From: Priapulus caudatus
Taxonomy: Eukaryota > Priapulida > Priapulimorpha > Priapulimorphida > Priapulidae
Assembly (NCBI RefSeq): GCF_000485595.1
Contig: NW_014577280.1
Span: forward strand, 135,195-167,327
Length of the DNA: 32,133 nucleotides
Direction of reading: 5' to 3'
The notes beneath the pieces are model-generated. The model was not told the origin of the DNA. It ran no database searches and worked only from the letters and a program-made list of their open reading frames with translations. The translations under genes were made by a program, and so were the position numbers. Shown piece after piece: positions 22,220 to 31,956 of this stretch (positions are counted from its first letter, which is position 1; each line of letters opens with the position of its first letter).

Positions 22220-22446
22220 ACGGTATACTGACGTCGGCCGGTTTTAGTGTGGCCAATTTCCCGGATGTAAACAAATGGCAGCCGATAAACGCATGTAGGC
22301 ACTTGTGCGTGTTACGTAGGCCCCTGCTTATGGGGTGCCAACGATAAAAATATTATTTAGCACATTCATTATTTAGCGTATAAAGTCATTATTTACTAAA
22401 TAATGCCTTTATTATGTATTGGGAGAATGTGTATAAGTAAAGAAGC
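22220..22446. other. Spacer of the large palindrome, last part
   Basis: AT-rich unique sequence with recurring ATTATTTA words near 22352-22405. No gene. Confidence 0.35.
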
Positions 22447-22640
22447 AGTAAAGATGTGTGCGTGTCTCTGTGCGTGCGCGCGTGTGTGTGTGTGCGTGCG
22501 TGCGTTCTTCAGTGCGTGTGCGCGCGTGCGTGCTCGTGTGTGTGTGTTTGTGTGCGCGCGTGCGTGCTCGTGTGTGTTTGTGTGCGCGCGTGCGTGCTCG
22601 TTAGTGTTTGTGTGCGCGCGTGCGTGCTCGTGTGTGTACT
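22447..22640. repeat. GT-rich tract with a 30-bp tandem repeat
   Basis: From about 22529 there are four copies of a 30-bp unit starting TGCGTGCTCG followed by TGTGTGTTTG and TGTGCGCGCG, with starts at about 22529, 22561, 22591 and 22621. The array ends at the inner boundary of the right palindrome arm. Confidence 0.88.
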
Positions 22641-24420
22641 CTCTCTCTCTCTCCTCTCGTTCTGCCATCATCTCTGTCTCTCGCTGTCTCTTCGCTGGTC
22701 CTTCGATGTATCTCTCTTTCTCAATTTCTCCGAATTTCCCGTGCGTGTGCGTGTGCGTGTGCGTGTGCGGGTGCGTGTGCGTGCGCGCGCATCTATATCC
22801 GCGCTCGTGTGTGTCAGTACGGTTCGATCGCTCTCACGCGATGTCGCGATGAACCAAAGATTGCAGGTCGCGATCCCATCCGAGATGTGCGGATGCCGAC
22901 GCTGAGTGCTGTTGATTTATCTTCGCAAATTCATCAGCGCGTGTGATCACCGCATGTCGCCGCTCTCATCGCCGAGCCCCGCAGCCTCAGTCGTAGATGC
23001 ATCTGTCAAACATATAGCGGTTAAATTGACTATCTCACCGTTTCACGAGCAGCATAATTTACAAAGGAAATTGGCAATTTTTGCATATAATGAAAGTATA
23101 GTAACGGCACTTAATATGTTCTCAAACTCTTGCTTGATATGACGACGTGTTTGAACTAGCTAGCAATTCAAATGGTCCGGAGTGCTTGCATTTGTACTGT
23201 GCGTACATTCAGTCTTGCGAGTGGTGAATGTGTGAGTGGAGAGTATCTGTTTACATTGTAACAATGGCAACCAACGTTTGTGGCCCGACAACATTTCAGA
23301 TGTGTAGAATAAAGCAAACAACGGCCTGTATACCACGCACAGTCTAAATGTCAACTTAATTACACGGTATATATATACGGTTACTAAAACATTTATATTC
23401 ATGCATGAAGGTAAGTATCCTCATTAGACGGGGATACTCAGCATTTTGTGTGCGAAAAGGGCGAATGGTTCATTATCTTAACAAAACTGTTTGAATTTTG
23501 TATGAAAATGCAATATAATTATGATCACTTTAATCCAATTTTTGACTTTAAGGCTCCTCCCGCTTGTAGCCCAGCTAACATACGTTCCTCTAGGAATTCT
23601 TGAATTACTCGTCTTCAAATATACTGTACAATTTCGCTCTTCCTACGTAACTTTGTTCGTCCGCGTCTAGTCCATTACAGATGTCCCGAATCACTATTTC
23701 TATTCTGCCAGCCTTCTTCATATGACTTCCTTCTAAGTAGCCTCGTATAGAAGGTTCCGCGCCCCGCCGCAACGCCGCCGGCCATGCCGATTACAGAAAC
23801 CAACTCAGGCATGGTACTAGCTCTAAGAAACGGTATTGCTAGGGTTATAATTGTGACCATAGAGTTGTGTATTGTTGACGTTAGTCACACAGCCTGGTCG
23901 GGTTAGCATGGTACAAGTACATTGAGCATCGCACTGTTCTCTGCTCATTTTATTCGCCTATTAAGGTTAGACCAAACCCAAATAGGCTAAAATGTTTATT
24001 ATTAAGGAAATCCATTACAACGCCGCTCTCCTGCGGTGTTGTCAACTGCAGCAATCGGTATCAGAGAGAGCCACACGGCTTTTTTTAGGCTGCCCAGCGT
24101 GATCACAACACAAGCTAAAGTGACGAGAGACAAGGCGAACCACAGACGCTTGGAGCATCTTCAATAAAAAAGCAATGCTGAATAAACACGAAATGTATTT
24201 ACTACCAATGTCTTAATGTTTCTCTACTCCCGTTCGCCTAGTATTGCCGATAATTACCTGTAAATGGCGGTCAAATGCTTCTCTGCAACACACAGGTGCA
24301 CGGCGCACGCCGCTACACATTTACACTCATATACATAATGCTATATCGCCGGCATCCAGTAGGCAGCTGTTTGAGTGGGGGTGGTGATTTCTTTTGCACG
24401 TGCAGCATACTCTTCATAAA

Positions 24421-25211
24421 ATCAGGAGTAAGATAATATAGAAGGAGTATGACACTCCAAAACACGAGAAATTCAACATTTGCTTGCCTAATTTTACCGA
24501 TGATATATTACGTGCAACTCGATAAAAAATTAGATCTAAATTAGCGTTGGACATCCACTGCACACTCAAACTTTACTTTGTTTCCATACCTCTTCTTTTT
24601 ATGGAGATATAGCTTTGAACGTCACACATGGTTCATAGCGTTTTACTGTGGTGGTGGTTCAGGTTGCCTGGGCTTGTTTCAAACAGTGGCTAGCCTGTGA
24701 GGAATGGTCTTGTCTGTTGACAAGAATGCCACCTGTTGGCGGCAGGAGTAAGATAATATAGGATATTACATAATATAGGATAATATAGTATATGTGTGTA
24801 TATATATATACGTGTATATATAGGATAATATATATATAATGTGTATGATATAATATAGGATATAATATAGGATTCTATATTATCTTACTCCTGCCGCCAA
24901 CAGGTGGCATTCTCAACAAACAAGACCATTCCTCACAGGCTAGCCACTGTTTGAAACAAGCTCAGGCAACCTGAACCACCACCACAGTAAAACGCTATGA
25001 ACCATGAGTGACGTTCAAAGCTTTATCTCCATAAAAAGAAGAGGTATGGAAACAAAGTAAAGTTTGAGTGTGCGGTGGATGTCCAACGCTAATTTAGATG
25101 TAATTTTTATCAAGTTGCACGTAATATATCATCGGTAAAATTAGGCAAGCAAATGTTGAATTTCTCGTGTTTTGGAGTGTCATACTCCTTCTATATTATC
25201 TTACTCCTGAT
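24421..25211. mobile_element. Nested foldback element, right-arm copy (well preserved)
   Basis: Begins ATCAGGAGTAAGATAATATA and ends with its exact complement. Each half is about 340 bases and the halves are nearly identical when one is complemented, differing at only a handful of positions. The inner edge of each half carries the same CAGGAGTAAGATAATATAG motif, so that motif occurs four times, at both ends of both halves. The centre (24765-24885) is AT-rich with repeated ATAATATAGGAT words. No open frame. It fits a non-autonomous foldback transposon of unknown superfamily. ATAAA on the left and a diverged ATCAAAT on the right may be the target duplication. Confidence 0.85.
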
Positions 25212-26011
25212 CAAATAGCACCGAGGCAACATTGAACAGAATTCACCAAGCCCGGCTTTACAATTACAGTGTGTTGACATGACGCCTGTCCCATTTATCT
25301 CATCGTGACTCATGCACGGATAGAGAGATGGTATAATCAGAGACTGGGAGTGCATAACACGTGCTCGGATAACGTAGATGGGACTCTCACTGTTCACATG
25401 ATAGATGCAGACTGATACACCACTAACCCAACCGCAGAACAGTCGATCATAGGCATCCAGGCTTTTGTGGTTCTGAAAGTCCTTGAGAGTATAAAATGGA
25501 CTCGGCTAGAATGTTAGGTAGTCAATTCACGAGATCCTAATAAGTACGTGATGGGCACAAGTTGTGCTGCTCGCTCCATTCTCGTGTCAATTCCCAATGC
25601 ACGCAATTTTCTCGAGATAGCGTGCTTTGGCTACGTTGTCTAGTGAATCAAAGTACTTGTTCATACTAGGTACACTTTAGACAGTTGGCAAATGTGCATA
25701 CACCAGATGTTATAAAACGCTGCGTTTGATAGCTATATGCAGTAAAATCGGTAAAATTTCTGAACACTCGCGATGTAAACAAGCTCAAGTCCATGAACAT
25801 ATGTGTTGCGTGCAATCTCGCGACGCTAATAAGCCCTGTGAAACCTGACCTGTGTAATCTCATTGAACTCTAGCGGAGCACTCCAACCCACGCTGATAGC
25901 CTGATAAACCTATCCCGAAAAATCGGGATCCACCTATACTACTGCTAATATCTATTGCAATAATAACACTATACTATAGCTAATGTAAAATCGGTTGATT
26001 GTGCAGATCGG

Positions 26012-26135
26012 CAGATTACATAGACTGGTACTCGCTCTCACCTCTCAGCTTAGTTACTCGATGGATGCGTGGACCCATCGAGTAGGCGCCTAACTAAGCC
26101 GAGAGGTGGGAGCGAGTACCAGTCTACAGATTACA
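26012..26135. mobile_element. 106-bp hairpin element with 9-bp target duplication
   Basis: CAGATTACA occurs at 26012-26020 and 26127-26135, directly abutting a hairpin at 26021-26126. The stem begins TAGACTGGTACTCGCTCTCA and ends with its near-perfect complement, with a small central loop and one bulge (GGCGCC). A hairpin this regular between exact 9-bp direct repeats is the expected form of a recent MITE insertion. Nine-base duplications are typical of Mutator-like elements but also occur in others. Confidence 0.75.
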
Positions 26136-26208
26136 CGCCACATATGTTCGCTCTTTTTGTAACCGGTATGGCCGGCGGCATGCACGTACGGGATTGTAGG
26201 TAATATTG

Positions 26209-26683
26209 CTATTTTTAGTCCAAGTCGCGGAACCCTCTATACGTAATCGATTTTATTGTATCTGCCGCTATAAAAAAAACTTTCACAAATTTAAGCCGCA
26301 AACGATTACGTGGAAAAGTCGTGGTTAAAACTGAAATCAGGCCACCCGAAATCCGACAAAAAGATGCTCGTTCACTGGGCGGCGGTTTTCTGATTCAAGA
26401 ATCACTCGACTATATGGGGGTCTAGCCCGTGATGACAGTGAAAGGCTATACGAGCTAGATTGCTCTTTGTGTGCGCGCTGCGTAATGGTCGCTTAAGAGT
26501 CGGGTAATTGTAATTACGATTACGTGACTTCCATGCAAACGGTTTCTACAAAATCGAGTTTACGGAACTAAATAATCGTTAACATATTATGGCAGCATTT
26601 TACCTTCCACGGAAAATATTCTCGTTTGGCTGTGGCTAATGCGAATGGGTACTTACGCTTTATGAATGTACACACGCACACAC
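26209..26683. other. Unique sequence beyond the large palindrome
   Basis: Mixed sequence with no gene, RNA or repeat recognised. Confidence 0.35.
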
Positions 26684-26690
26684 GCACACA

Positions 26691-26772
<82 letters not shown>

Positions 26773-26773
26773 T

Positions 26774-26806
<33 letters not shown>
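26684..26806. repeat. (CA)n then (TA)n compound microsatellite
   Basis: CA run at about 26694-26768, then GTGTGCGC, then (TA)n at 26778-26806. Confidence 0.96.
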
Positions 26807-26808
<2 letters not shown>

Positions 26809-27000
26809 GAATGTTTCGTTTGGGTTATTGCGCCACCTGGTGGCCAATCCATGTTAGACGTCTGCTAGCGTGTATAACCTTTCCAAGAGAGCTGTTGCGT
26901 AGGCATGTGAATGTGAGTACAGAAACCTACAGGTACAGCTTACCTTGTACTACGCCCACCATTCCGATGACCATAGGAGCAGAAATCATAGTCTCGCGAA

Positions 27001-27102
27001 TAAACAAATATAAAAGCGTATACACAAATATAAAAGCGAATAAAAATATAAAAGCGTATATACAAATATAAAAGCAAATACACAAATATAAAAGCGTATT
27101 TA
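27001..27102. repeat. About 20-bp tandem repeat (five units)
   Basis: The unit is close to ACAAATATAAAAGCGTATAC, present five times with length variants of 15-23 bases. Confidence 0.88.
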
Positions 27103-27659
27103 TATTGCCACGGCAGGGCCCGAATTAACACGCTCGGGGCACAACCACATCTCACAAATACGTCAGGCCGCATTGAGCGGCTGTATAACTTTTAGTTTGT
27201 GTCATGCGAAGCATAACGAATAGCGTGGAACCGGTAATATTATGCTTAATGCTCTCCGCCTATTCCAAGAGCGCTTTGCATACTGCGATACGCCTCGTCG
27301 CTTGAAATATATACCCGGTTTAAAATGTCACATTGCCGCCGCGCGTGCGGACGTGCAAATATGCAGCAATCCGTCATGATTCCGAGTTGAATGTACTAGT
27401 AGGCTAATGCGATTTCGTGTCGCGTTAACGTCGGCTACGACACGTACGGGCAAAGTCGTAAAAAAAAAATCAATGTCAGCTAACTATACGCCAATTTGCG
27501 GATTGCCATAATTCATCATTTGCCGTATAACGGCGCAATTTCGCGGGGGTTTCTTCGAGTACGCGTGTCAGGATACACGCTCACATTAATGTGCGCGTAA
27601 TGTAGAACGATATAATTTGCAACAGCGACAAATGCGGGTTTATATAGGGAGCAAGCAAC
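27103..27659. other. Unique sequence, nothing recognised
   Basis: Mixed sequence with an A-run near 27460. No gene was seen. Confidence 0.35.
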
Positions 27660-28571
27660 ATTGAGACTGGGGTATGTTTGCTTCGTTTCACTTCGTTTTG
27701 CTGGACTTCGCTGGACTTTGTTGCGCGAGCAAGCGAAATACTCAGCGGGGCCATGTTCGCTTCGTTTCGCTGGACTTCGCTCGGCTTCGCTGCTCGAGCA
27801 AGCAAAATACAGAGTGGGGCCCATGTTCGCTTTGTTTCGCTAGACTTCGCTGGACTTTGTTGCTCGAGCAAGCTAAATACAGAGCTGGGCCATGTTCGCT
27901 TCGTTTCGCTGGACTTCGTTGCTCGAGCAAGCGAAATACAGAACGGGGCCATGTTTGCTTCGTTTCGCTAAACTTCGTTGCTCGAGCAAACGAAATACAG
28001 AGCGGGGCCATGTTCGCTTTGTCTCGCTGGACTTCGTTGCTCGAGCAAGCGAAATACAGAGTGGGGCCATGTTCGCTTCGTTTCGCTGGACTTCGCTGCA
28101 CTTCGTTGGTCGAGCAAGCGAAATACAGAGTGGGGCCATGTTCGCTTCGTTTTGCTGGACTTCGTTGCTCGAGCAAGTGAAATACAGAGAGGGGCCATGT
28201 TCGCTTCGTTTTGCTGGACTTCGCTGCACTTCGTTGCTCGAGCAAGCGAAATACAGAGCGGGGCCATGTTCGCTTCGTTTCGCTGGACTTCGCTGCACTT
28301 CGTTGCTCGAGCAAGCGAAATACAGAGCGGCGCCATGTTCGCTTCGTTTCGCTGGACTTCGCTGCACTTCGTTGCTCGAGCAAGCGAAATACAGAGCGGG
28401 GCCATGTTCGCTTCGTTTCGCTGGACTTCGCTGCACTTCGTTGCTCGAGCAAGCGAAATACAGAGCGGGGCCATGTTCGCTTCGTTTCGCTGGACTTCGC
28501 TGCACTTCGTTGCTCGAGCAAGCGAAATACAGAGCGGGGCCATGTTCGCTTCGTTTCGCTGGACTTTGTTG
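27660..28571 (+). repeat. 59/69-bp satellite array (about 13 units)
   Basis: Units contain GGGGCCATGTTCGCTTCGTT, TCGCTGGACTTCG, an optional 10-base GCTGCACTTC, the palindrome TTGCTCGAGCAA, and GCGAAATACAGAGC. Long units are 69 bp and short ones lack the optional 10 bases. Right-hand units (28196-28560) are the most uniform and the left edge is the most diverged. Because 69 is divisible by three, frames of about 300 residues stay open on both strands. They consist only of repeats (for example FASFRWTSLHFVARASEIQSGAM) and are not called as genes. The array ends abruptly in a short CA run. Confidence 0.93.
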
Positions 28572-28579
28572 CACAACAC

Positions 28580-28845
28580 ACACACACACTTCATCAAATT
28601 TTAACGTAAGCTCAGATAAGTTAGGCAAGCCGGAATATACAGCCGCACACGGGACAGCAGCAGGCACATTGCTTGACACCAACAACTCAGACAACACTGC
28701 ACAGAAGCAAGAACAATTACCAGCCATGTGCCGGCGGAACACAAGACAGCGCGAGCACACAGCTCAGATAAGGCGGACCAAACGAAAGCTACGGGAAATG
28801 AGACGCAATAGGAAGGTCGACAGTGTTTAAACTCCCTCCTCTCTT
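28580..28845 (+). repeat. Dispersed repeat A, copy 2
   Basis: Homologue of 21311-21655 in the same orientation. The plus frame through it, open from the upstream satellite, ends in a basic stretch (CRRNTRQREHTAQIRRTKRK) before a stop at 28828-28830. I recognise no family. The basic stretch could be compositional or a fossil of a DNA-binding segment. Confidence 0.75.
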
Positions 28846-28860
28846 CCGCGCTGTGTAACT

Positions 28861-29166
28861 ATACTGTGCATCCTCCAGGAGGCTGGCTACTCGTTGTTGG
28901 GTCACACCAGACACGCAACCATCCGCTGTCAAATTTTGGCACGAAATAAAAAAGTAAGCACCAGGCCGCACATGTGCAGCAACTGGCAAACACTGTACAA
29001 GCATCATACAAGAGCCCAACAGCCACTACTACGCGGTGTTCAGAATATCCTAACGGACTATATTATTTTGTTAGGCCGGCTTGCTGCATATGTTTACAAT
29101 CCACCCACCGGATTCCGCCACGGGCATCCAGATAGCACAGCCTACTTACAAAGGGACGTCAATTGA
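28861..29166 (+). other. Possible exon fragment, unidentified
   Basis: An open plus frame starting about ILQEAGYSLLGHTRHATIRC runs to a stop at 29166. A GTAAGC splice-donor-like site lies at about 28953, after LARNKK. The residue composition looks more protein-like than in the repeat-derived frames nearby, but no domain is recognisable. It lies in the 2.8-kb block that separates repeats A and B in this part of the window. A chance open frame is fully possible. Confidence 0.2.
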
Positions 29167-29395
29167 GTCAGCGCCAAAGGTACGGTCCAGCAGAACATTC
29201 ATATTAAAAATCACAATGCAAAGTTATTGCAAATCTCATAAACATAATTCTGCATATTCCTACCGCAAGTGCTGTGTACTTTGACGCAATAATAAGCTTT
29301 TCCACGCCTTCAATTTTACTCCGCGTTCCCTACTTCCTTCCATAAGAGATATTCCAGCATCTTTCCCATGCCTGCTTCCATAGTGTCATGTCACG

Positions 29396-29664
29396 TTTTT
29401 TTTTTCTCTCTCCATAACAGGACACGCTTCAACCCTGCGGCCAAACGACCCAAACGGCTCACTAAACGATCAAGAGATTGCGAAGAAGTCACTAAACTCA
29501 ACAACGAGTTAGCCAAGCCTCAATTGGAGTTAATGAATATAGTAGCAATCAACGAGTGTGCACATATTTGGCTTGCTAATTACCATGACTACTTCGGACA
29601 CGTGATCCCTGACGTTGATCCGTGTGTGTGGTGTGTTGTGGGGGGGGGTGATTACTCCAATTAG
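29396..29664 (+). other. Possible exon with a strong 3' splice-acceptor-like site, unidentified
   Basis: A T-run followed by TCTCTCTCCATAACAG (about 29404-29420) looks like a polypyrimidine tract and AG acceptor. Downstream the open frame reads about DTRFNP, a Lys/Arg-rich segment (KRPKRLTKRSRDCEEVTKLN), then LELMNIVAINECAHIWLANY and DYFGH to a stop at 29662-29664. The middle could form a short basic helix. I cannot assign a family. A decayed mobile-element or host exon are both possible. Confidence 0.22.
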
Positions 29665-29720
29665 GAGTGTTCGCAAACTTTAATGTCATATAATGGTTGA
29701 TAGATCTCTTGATAACATAT

Positions 29721-30325
29721 TGTAACGGTTTCGGCCTCTGGCGCTCTGCCGAGCCCTGGCGCGCAGTTCGCTCGCACGAACTTTTTGGTGTAGATGTTTC
29801 GCTCCCAAAAGGTGCGCGCGGCTTCGCAAGTAGAATCGCCGCTCTAAAACGATCGTCTTCGGTAGTGTTCGGCTGCGTCGGGTGGTATTCGCTGCGTTGT
29901 AGTACGCCTTCACGGCGAAGAACATTTCTGCTCGCCGCCGCGTGCTTTTGTTAAACAAGACTTATGAGATGGTGTGAGGATCGTACGGTTACAGGCGTAC
30001 CCTTTCTCGGCCGGTAGATTGACGTGTAGACGTGCGAGAATGAAAGGCGCCAGGCAAAAGTGTGCTAAGAGTGAATAATGTTTATTAGCTAACACAACGT
30101 AAAGAATGGGTAAGAACATACTGAAGCGCACCGGTTAATCAAACGAGGCAGCTTTCAAACAGAGCTTCTGAGTCGTACTCACTCGTTCGGCGCCTGGTGT
30201 TAATTCAGGAATATATCTTTCCGCAAGACAGTTTTACTCGCCTCGAAGCGTTACGAGTAACTCCGCTAAAAACTCCGAAATAGCACATGCAGTAAAGGTT
30301 CCCTGAATAACTCCCTGCCACAACA
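29721..30325 (-). mobile_element. LTR-like sequence, 3' LTR orientation on the minus strand
   Basis: Read on the minus strand, the 605-bp segment begins TGTTGTGGCAGGG and ends CCGTTACA, giving the TG...CA ends expected of a retrovirus-like LTR. It contains a TATATT box-like word (complement near 30211-30216) and an AATAAA polyadenylation signal (complement at 30081-30086) in the right order. Immediately upstream on that strand is a purine-rich tract. No second LTR, primer-binding site or gag/pol coding sequence is recognised in the window, so this would be a truncated element. No matching target duplication was found. Confidence 0.5.
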
Positions 30326-30352
30326 CCCCTCCTAGCTTCCCCCTTCCTCTGG
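30326..30352 (-). other. Polypurine tract next to the LTR-like sequence
   Basis: On the minus strand a run reading about AGAGGAAGGGGGAAGCTAGG then AGGGG directly precedes TGTTGTGG. In LTR retrotransposons the polypurine tract primes plus-strand DNA and lies exactly at this junction. Confidence 0.5.
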
Positions 30353-30655
30353 GACTCCTCCACAGTAGTTCAACTGTACTCAACTGCCTAACCTAATTAA
30401 AACAGCGATGAGGCTTGGAACTATTACAGCTCAACTCACGAGTAGAGGCGCGACTCTTAAACTCTCAGCGTCAGGGCGCGCGTGGCGCGCGCTATGATTT
30501 TTTTCCTAGGTCACTCAAGAACCTAGGGCTCTAGCTGAGACGCTGGCATGTGGTTGATACAATCACGTGCAGTCAAACTCATGTCTTACCCCCTGCATTG
30601 GCATTGCACTGCTGGTTTTCACACTGGCAGTGCATTCACTGGCAATGGTGACGCC
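30353..30655. other. Unidentified sequence upstream of the LTR (minus strand)
   Basis: This would be the 3' end of the internal region of the LTR element, but no coding remnant is seen. A short GC-only stretch (GGGCGCGCGTGGCGCGCGC) lies at 30474-30492. CACTGGCAGTGCATTCACTGGC-type words near 30620-30640 form a local imperfect palindrome with the preceding GCATTGCACTGC. Confidence 0.35.
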
Positions 30656-30985
30656 TAACCGTAACCGCTAACCCTAACCTACACCCTAATCCTCAACCCT
30701 AAAGCCGCTACCCGTAAGCCAATCCTATTTAAAAATATATTATAAAACTTTAATTTTAATTGGGTTTAAAATTAAATTTTTTGTTCATTAAAATGTGTAA
30801 TGCAAAATCATGATAAATTTTCGGTTAGATTGGAAACAAATGTTAACTGAATAAAGATGGAAAATACAGAAACAGAAAATAATTACGAAAACGGATTGGG
30901 ATTCGATCCACGACATTTCGTATTCTTGACGCTATAAGCTGTACTCCGGCTACGCTATCTGAGACATATCTAAAGTAAGAATTTT
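30656..30985 (-). mobile_element. tRNA-headed SINE-like element with telomere-like tail
   Basis: On the minus strand an A box, TAGCGTAGCCGG (complement at 30946-30957), is followed 36 bases later by a B box, GGATCGAATCC (complement at 30899-30909). This is the spacing of an internal RNA polymerase III promoter in a tRNA. The tRNA-like head (about 30968-30893) has a decayed anticodon arm and is not an intact tRNA. An AT-rich body follows (to about 30725). The 3' end is a degenerate TTAGGG-like tail reading TTTAGGGTTGAGGATTAGGG then TGTAGGTTAGGGTTAG. SINEs normally end in a simple repeat, and a telomere-like one is unusual. Confidence 0.45.
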
Positions 30986-31487
30986 GAATGTGATATGTAA
31001 ATTACAATACTGTGACGTCATTGAGCGAGTCGAAACAAGCCCAACCAGATAGCACGGCCAAACTACAGCCTATGTTCTTGATTGACCTAAGGAAAAATAA
31101 ATCAGCGCGCTAGCGGCGGTCCCTCTATACCCTCCGCGGGCGCCTGCCCATGAGTCAGCTCCTCCAGTAGCTCTATCAGCAGCGCGCGCCTAAAGGTCCG
31201 CTCTGTCAGCGCGACGCCTACCCTAACTACCGTGATCAACCGATCGGATCGCTCACTGGGCCGAGGGCCCGCGTGATTAGCTGTTCCTGTTTTACCCAGG
31301 GTTCATTTTCAGGTATTTCGTTGATTTCGGCGTTTCGGTGTTCGTACTATTCCTCCCGAACCCGCTATCCCACTTCTACTTCCCGAATGCGGGCTATTCC
31401 GCCGACTCTCGATTCACCCGCGCCGTCAACAATACTATATAATATAATATATATGGTCTATATCTAGTTATGTGGTTTAATGTCATT
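30986..31487. other. Unique sequence, nothing recognised
   Basis: GC-rich central part (31110-31280), then AT-rich. A 64-residue plus frame has no recognisable motif. Confidence 0.35.
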
Positions 31488-31517
31488 TAGGTTAGGGTCT
31501 TAGGGTTAGTTAGGGAT
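31488..31517 (+). repeat. Degenerate TTAGGG patch
   Basis: AGGTTAGGGTCTTAGGGTTA then GTTAGGG, followed by repeated ATCATTA words to about 31550. It lies in opposite orientation to the CCCTAA-rich patch at 30659-30705. Confidence 0.7.
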
Positions 31518-31611
31518 CGATTATCAATCATTAATCATTAATCAATTCATGATATCAAAAAGTTGGGAACACTCCCCTAATGGAGCGTTAGCGCATCTCT
31601 GTGTGGCGCTC

Positions 31612-31945
31612 AACGCGTGTGCCGTGTGCTGTGCGCGTGCGCGGTGCGCGTGCCGGCGTGCGGCGTGTGGCATAGTTATCGATCTGTATTAGTTTTAAAT
31701 TGTATCAATTTGTAGGCGCGCCGGCTTGATTAGTTTTAGTATATCGATGTTGACTTGCTTCAATGAATATACTTGGTTTGAAAGAACCGTCAAACACACA
31801 TTGCTCAATTATTTTCTCGAGTTTTCTATATGAAACAGAAACCACAATAACCTACTTCGACGTTAACGTACCCTAACGAAGAGTCAATGTGTGTGCGGGT
31901 GCTGCCGCAAAAATAATTCTTAAATTAAATAAATAATACGCCCAG
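31612..31945 (+). repeat. Dispersed repeat B, copy 2
   Basis: Homologue of 21657-21960 in the same orientation. The shared segment around AATATACTTGGTTTGAAAGA at about 31767-31786 is the clearest. It is followed at once by the inverted satellite. Confidence 0.75.
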
Positions 31946-31956
31946 CCGCCCGAACA

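Larger units (their letters stand above)
22640..26208 (-). repeat. Right arm of the 9.8-kb inverted repeat
   Basis: Reverse-complement partner of 16362-20345. The paired coordinates sum to about 42570 at the outer end and 42980 at the inner end, a drift of about 410 bases from extra bases in the left arm. This arm appears the cleaner one: the two halves of its nested foldback element are nearly identical to each other. No gene, transposase or RNA is recognisable in it. A (GTGTGC)n run at 22741-22790 interrupts the match. The outer end is near AATATTACC/GGTAATATT (about 26200). Confidence 0.9.

Noticed and set aside
24069-24086. Stem plus T-run resembling a bacterial terminator (AGCCACACGGCT then T)
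   Set aside because: The stem is only four base pairs, the context is eukaryotic, and the matching arm copy has no associated gene.
27742-28830. Open frames of 281-312 residues on both strands
   Set aside because: They are generated by the 69-bp satellite. Overlapping antisense frames of equal quality argue against coding.
30893-30968. A functional tRNA gene
   Set aside because: The A and B boxes are good, but the anticodon and acceptor arms do not pair convincingly. It fits a SINE head better.
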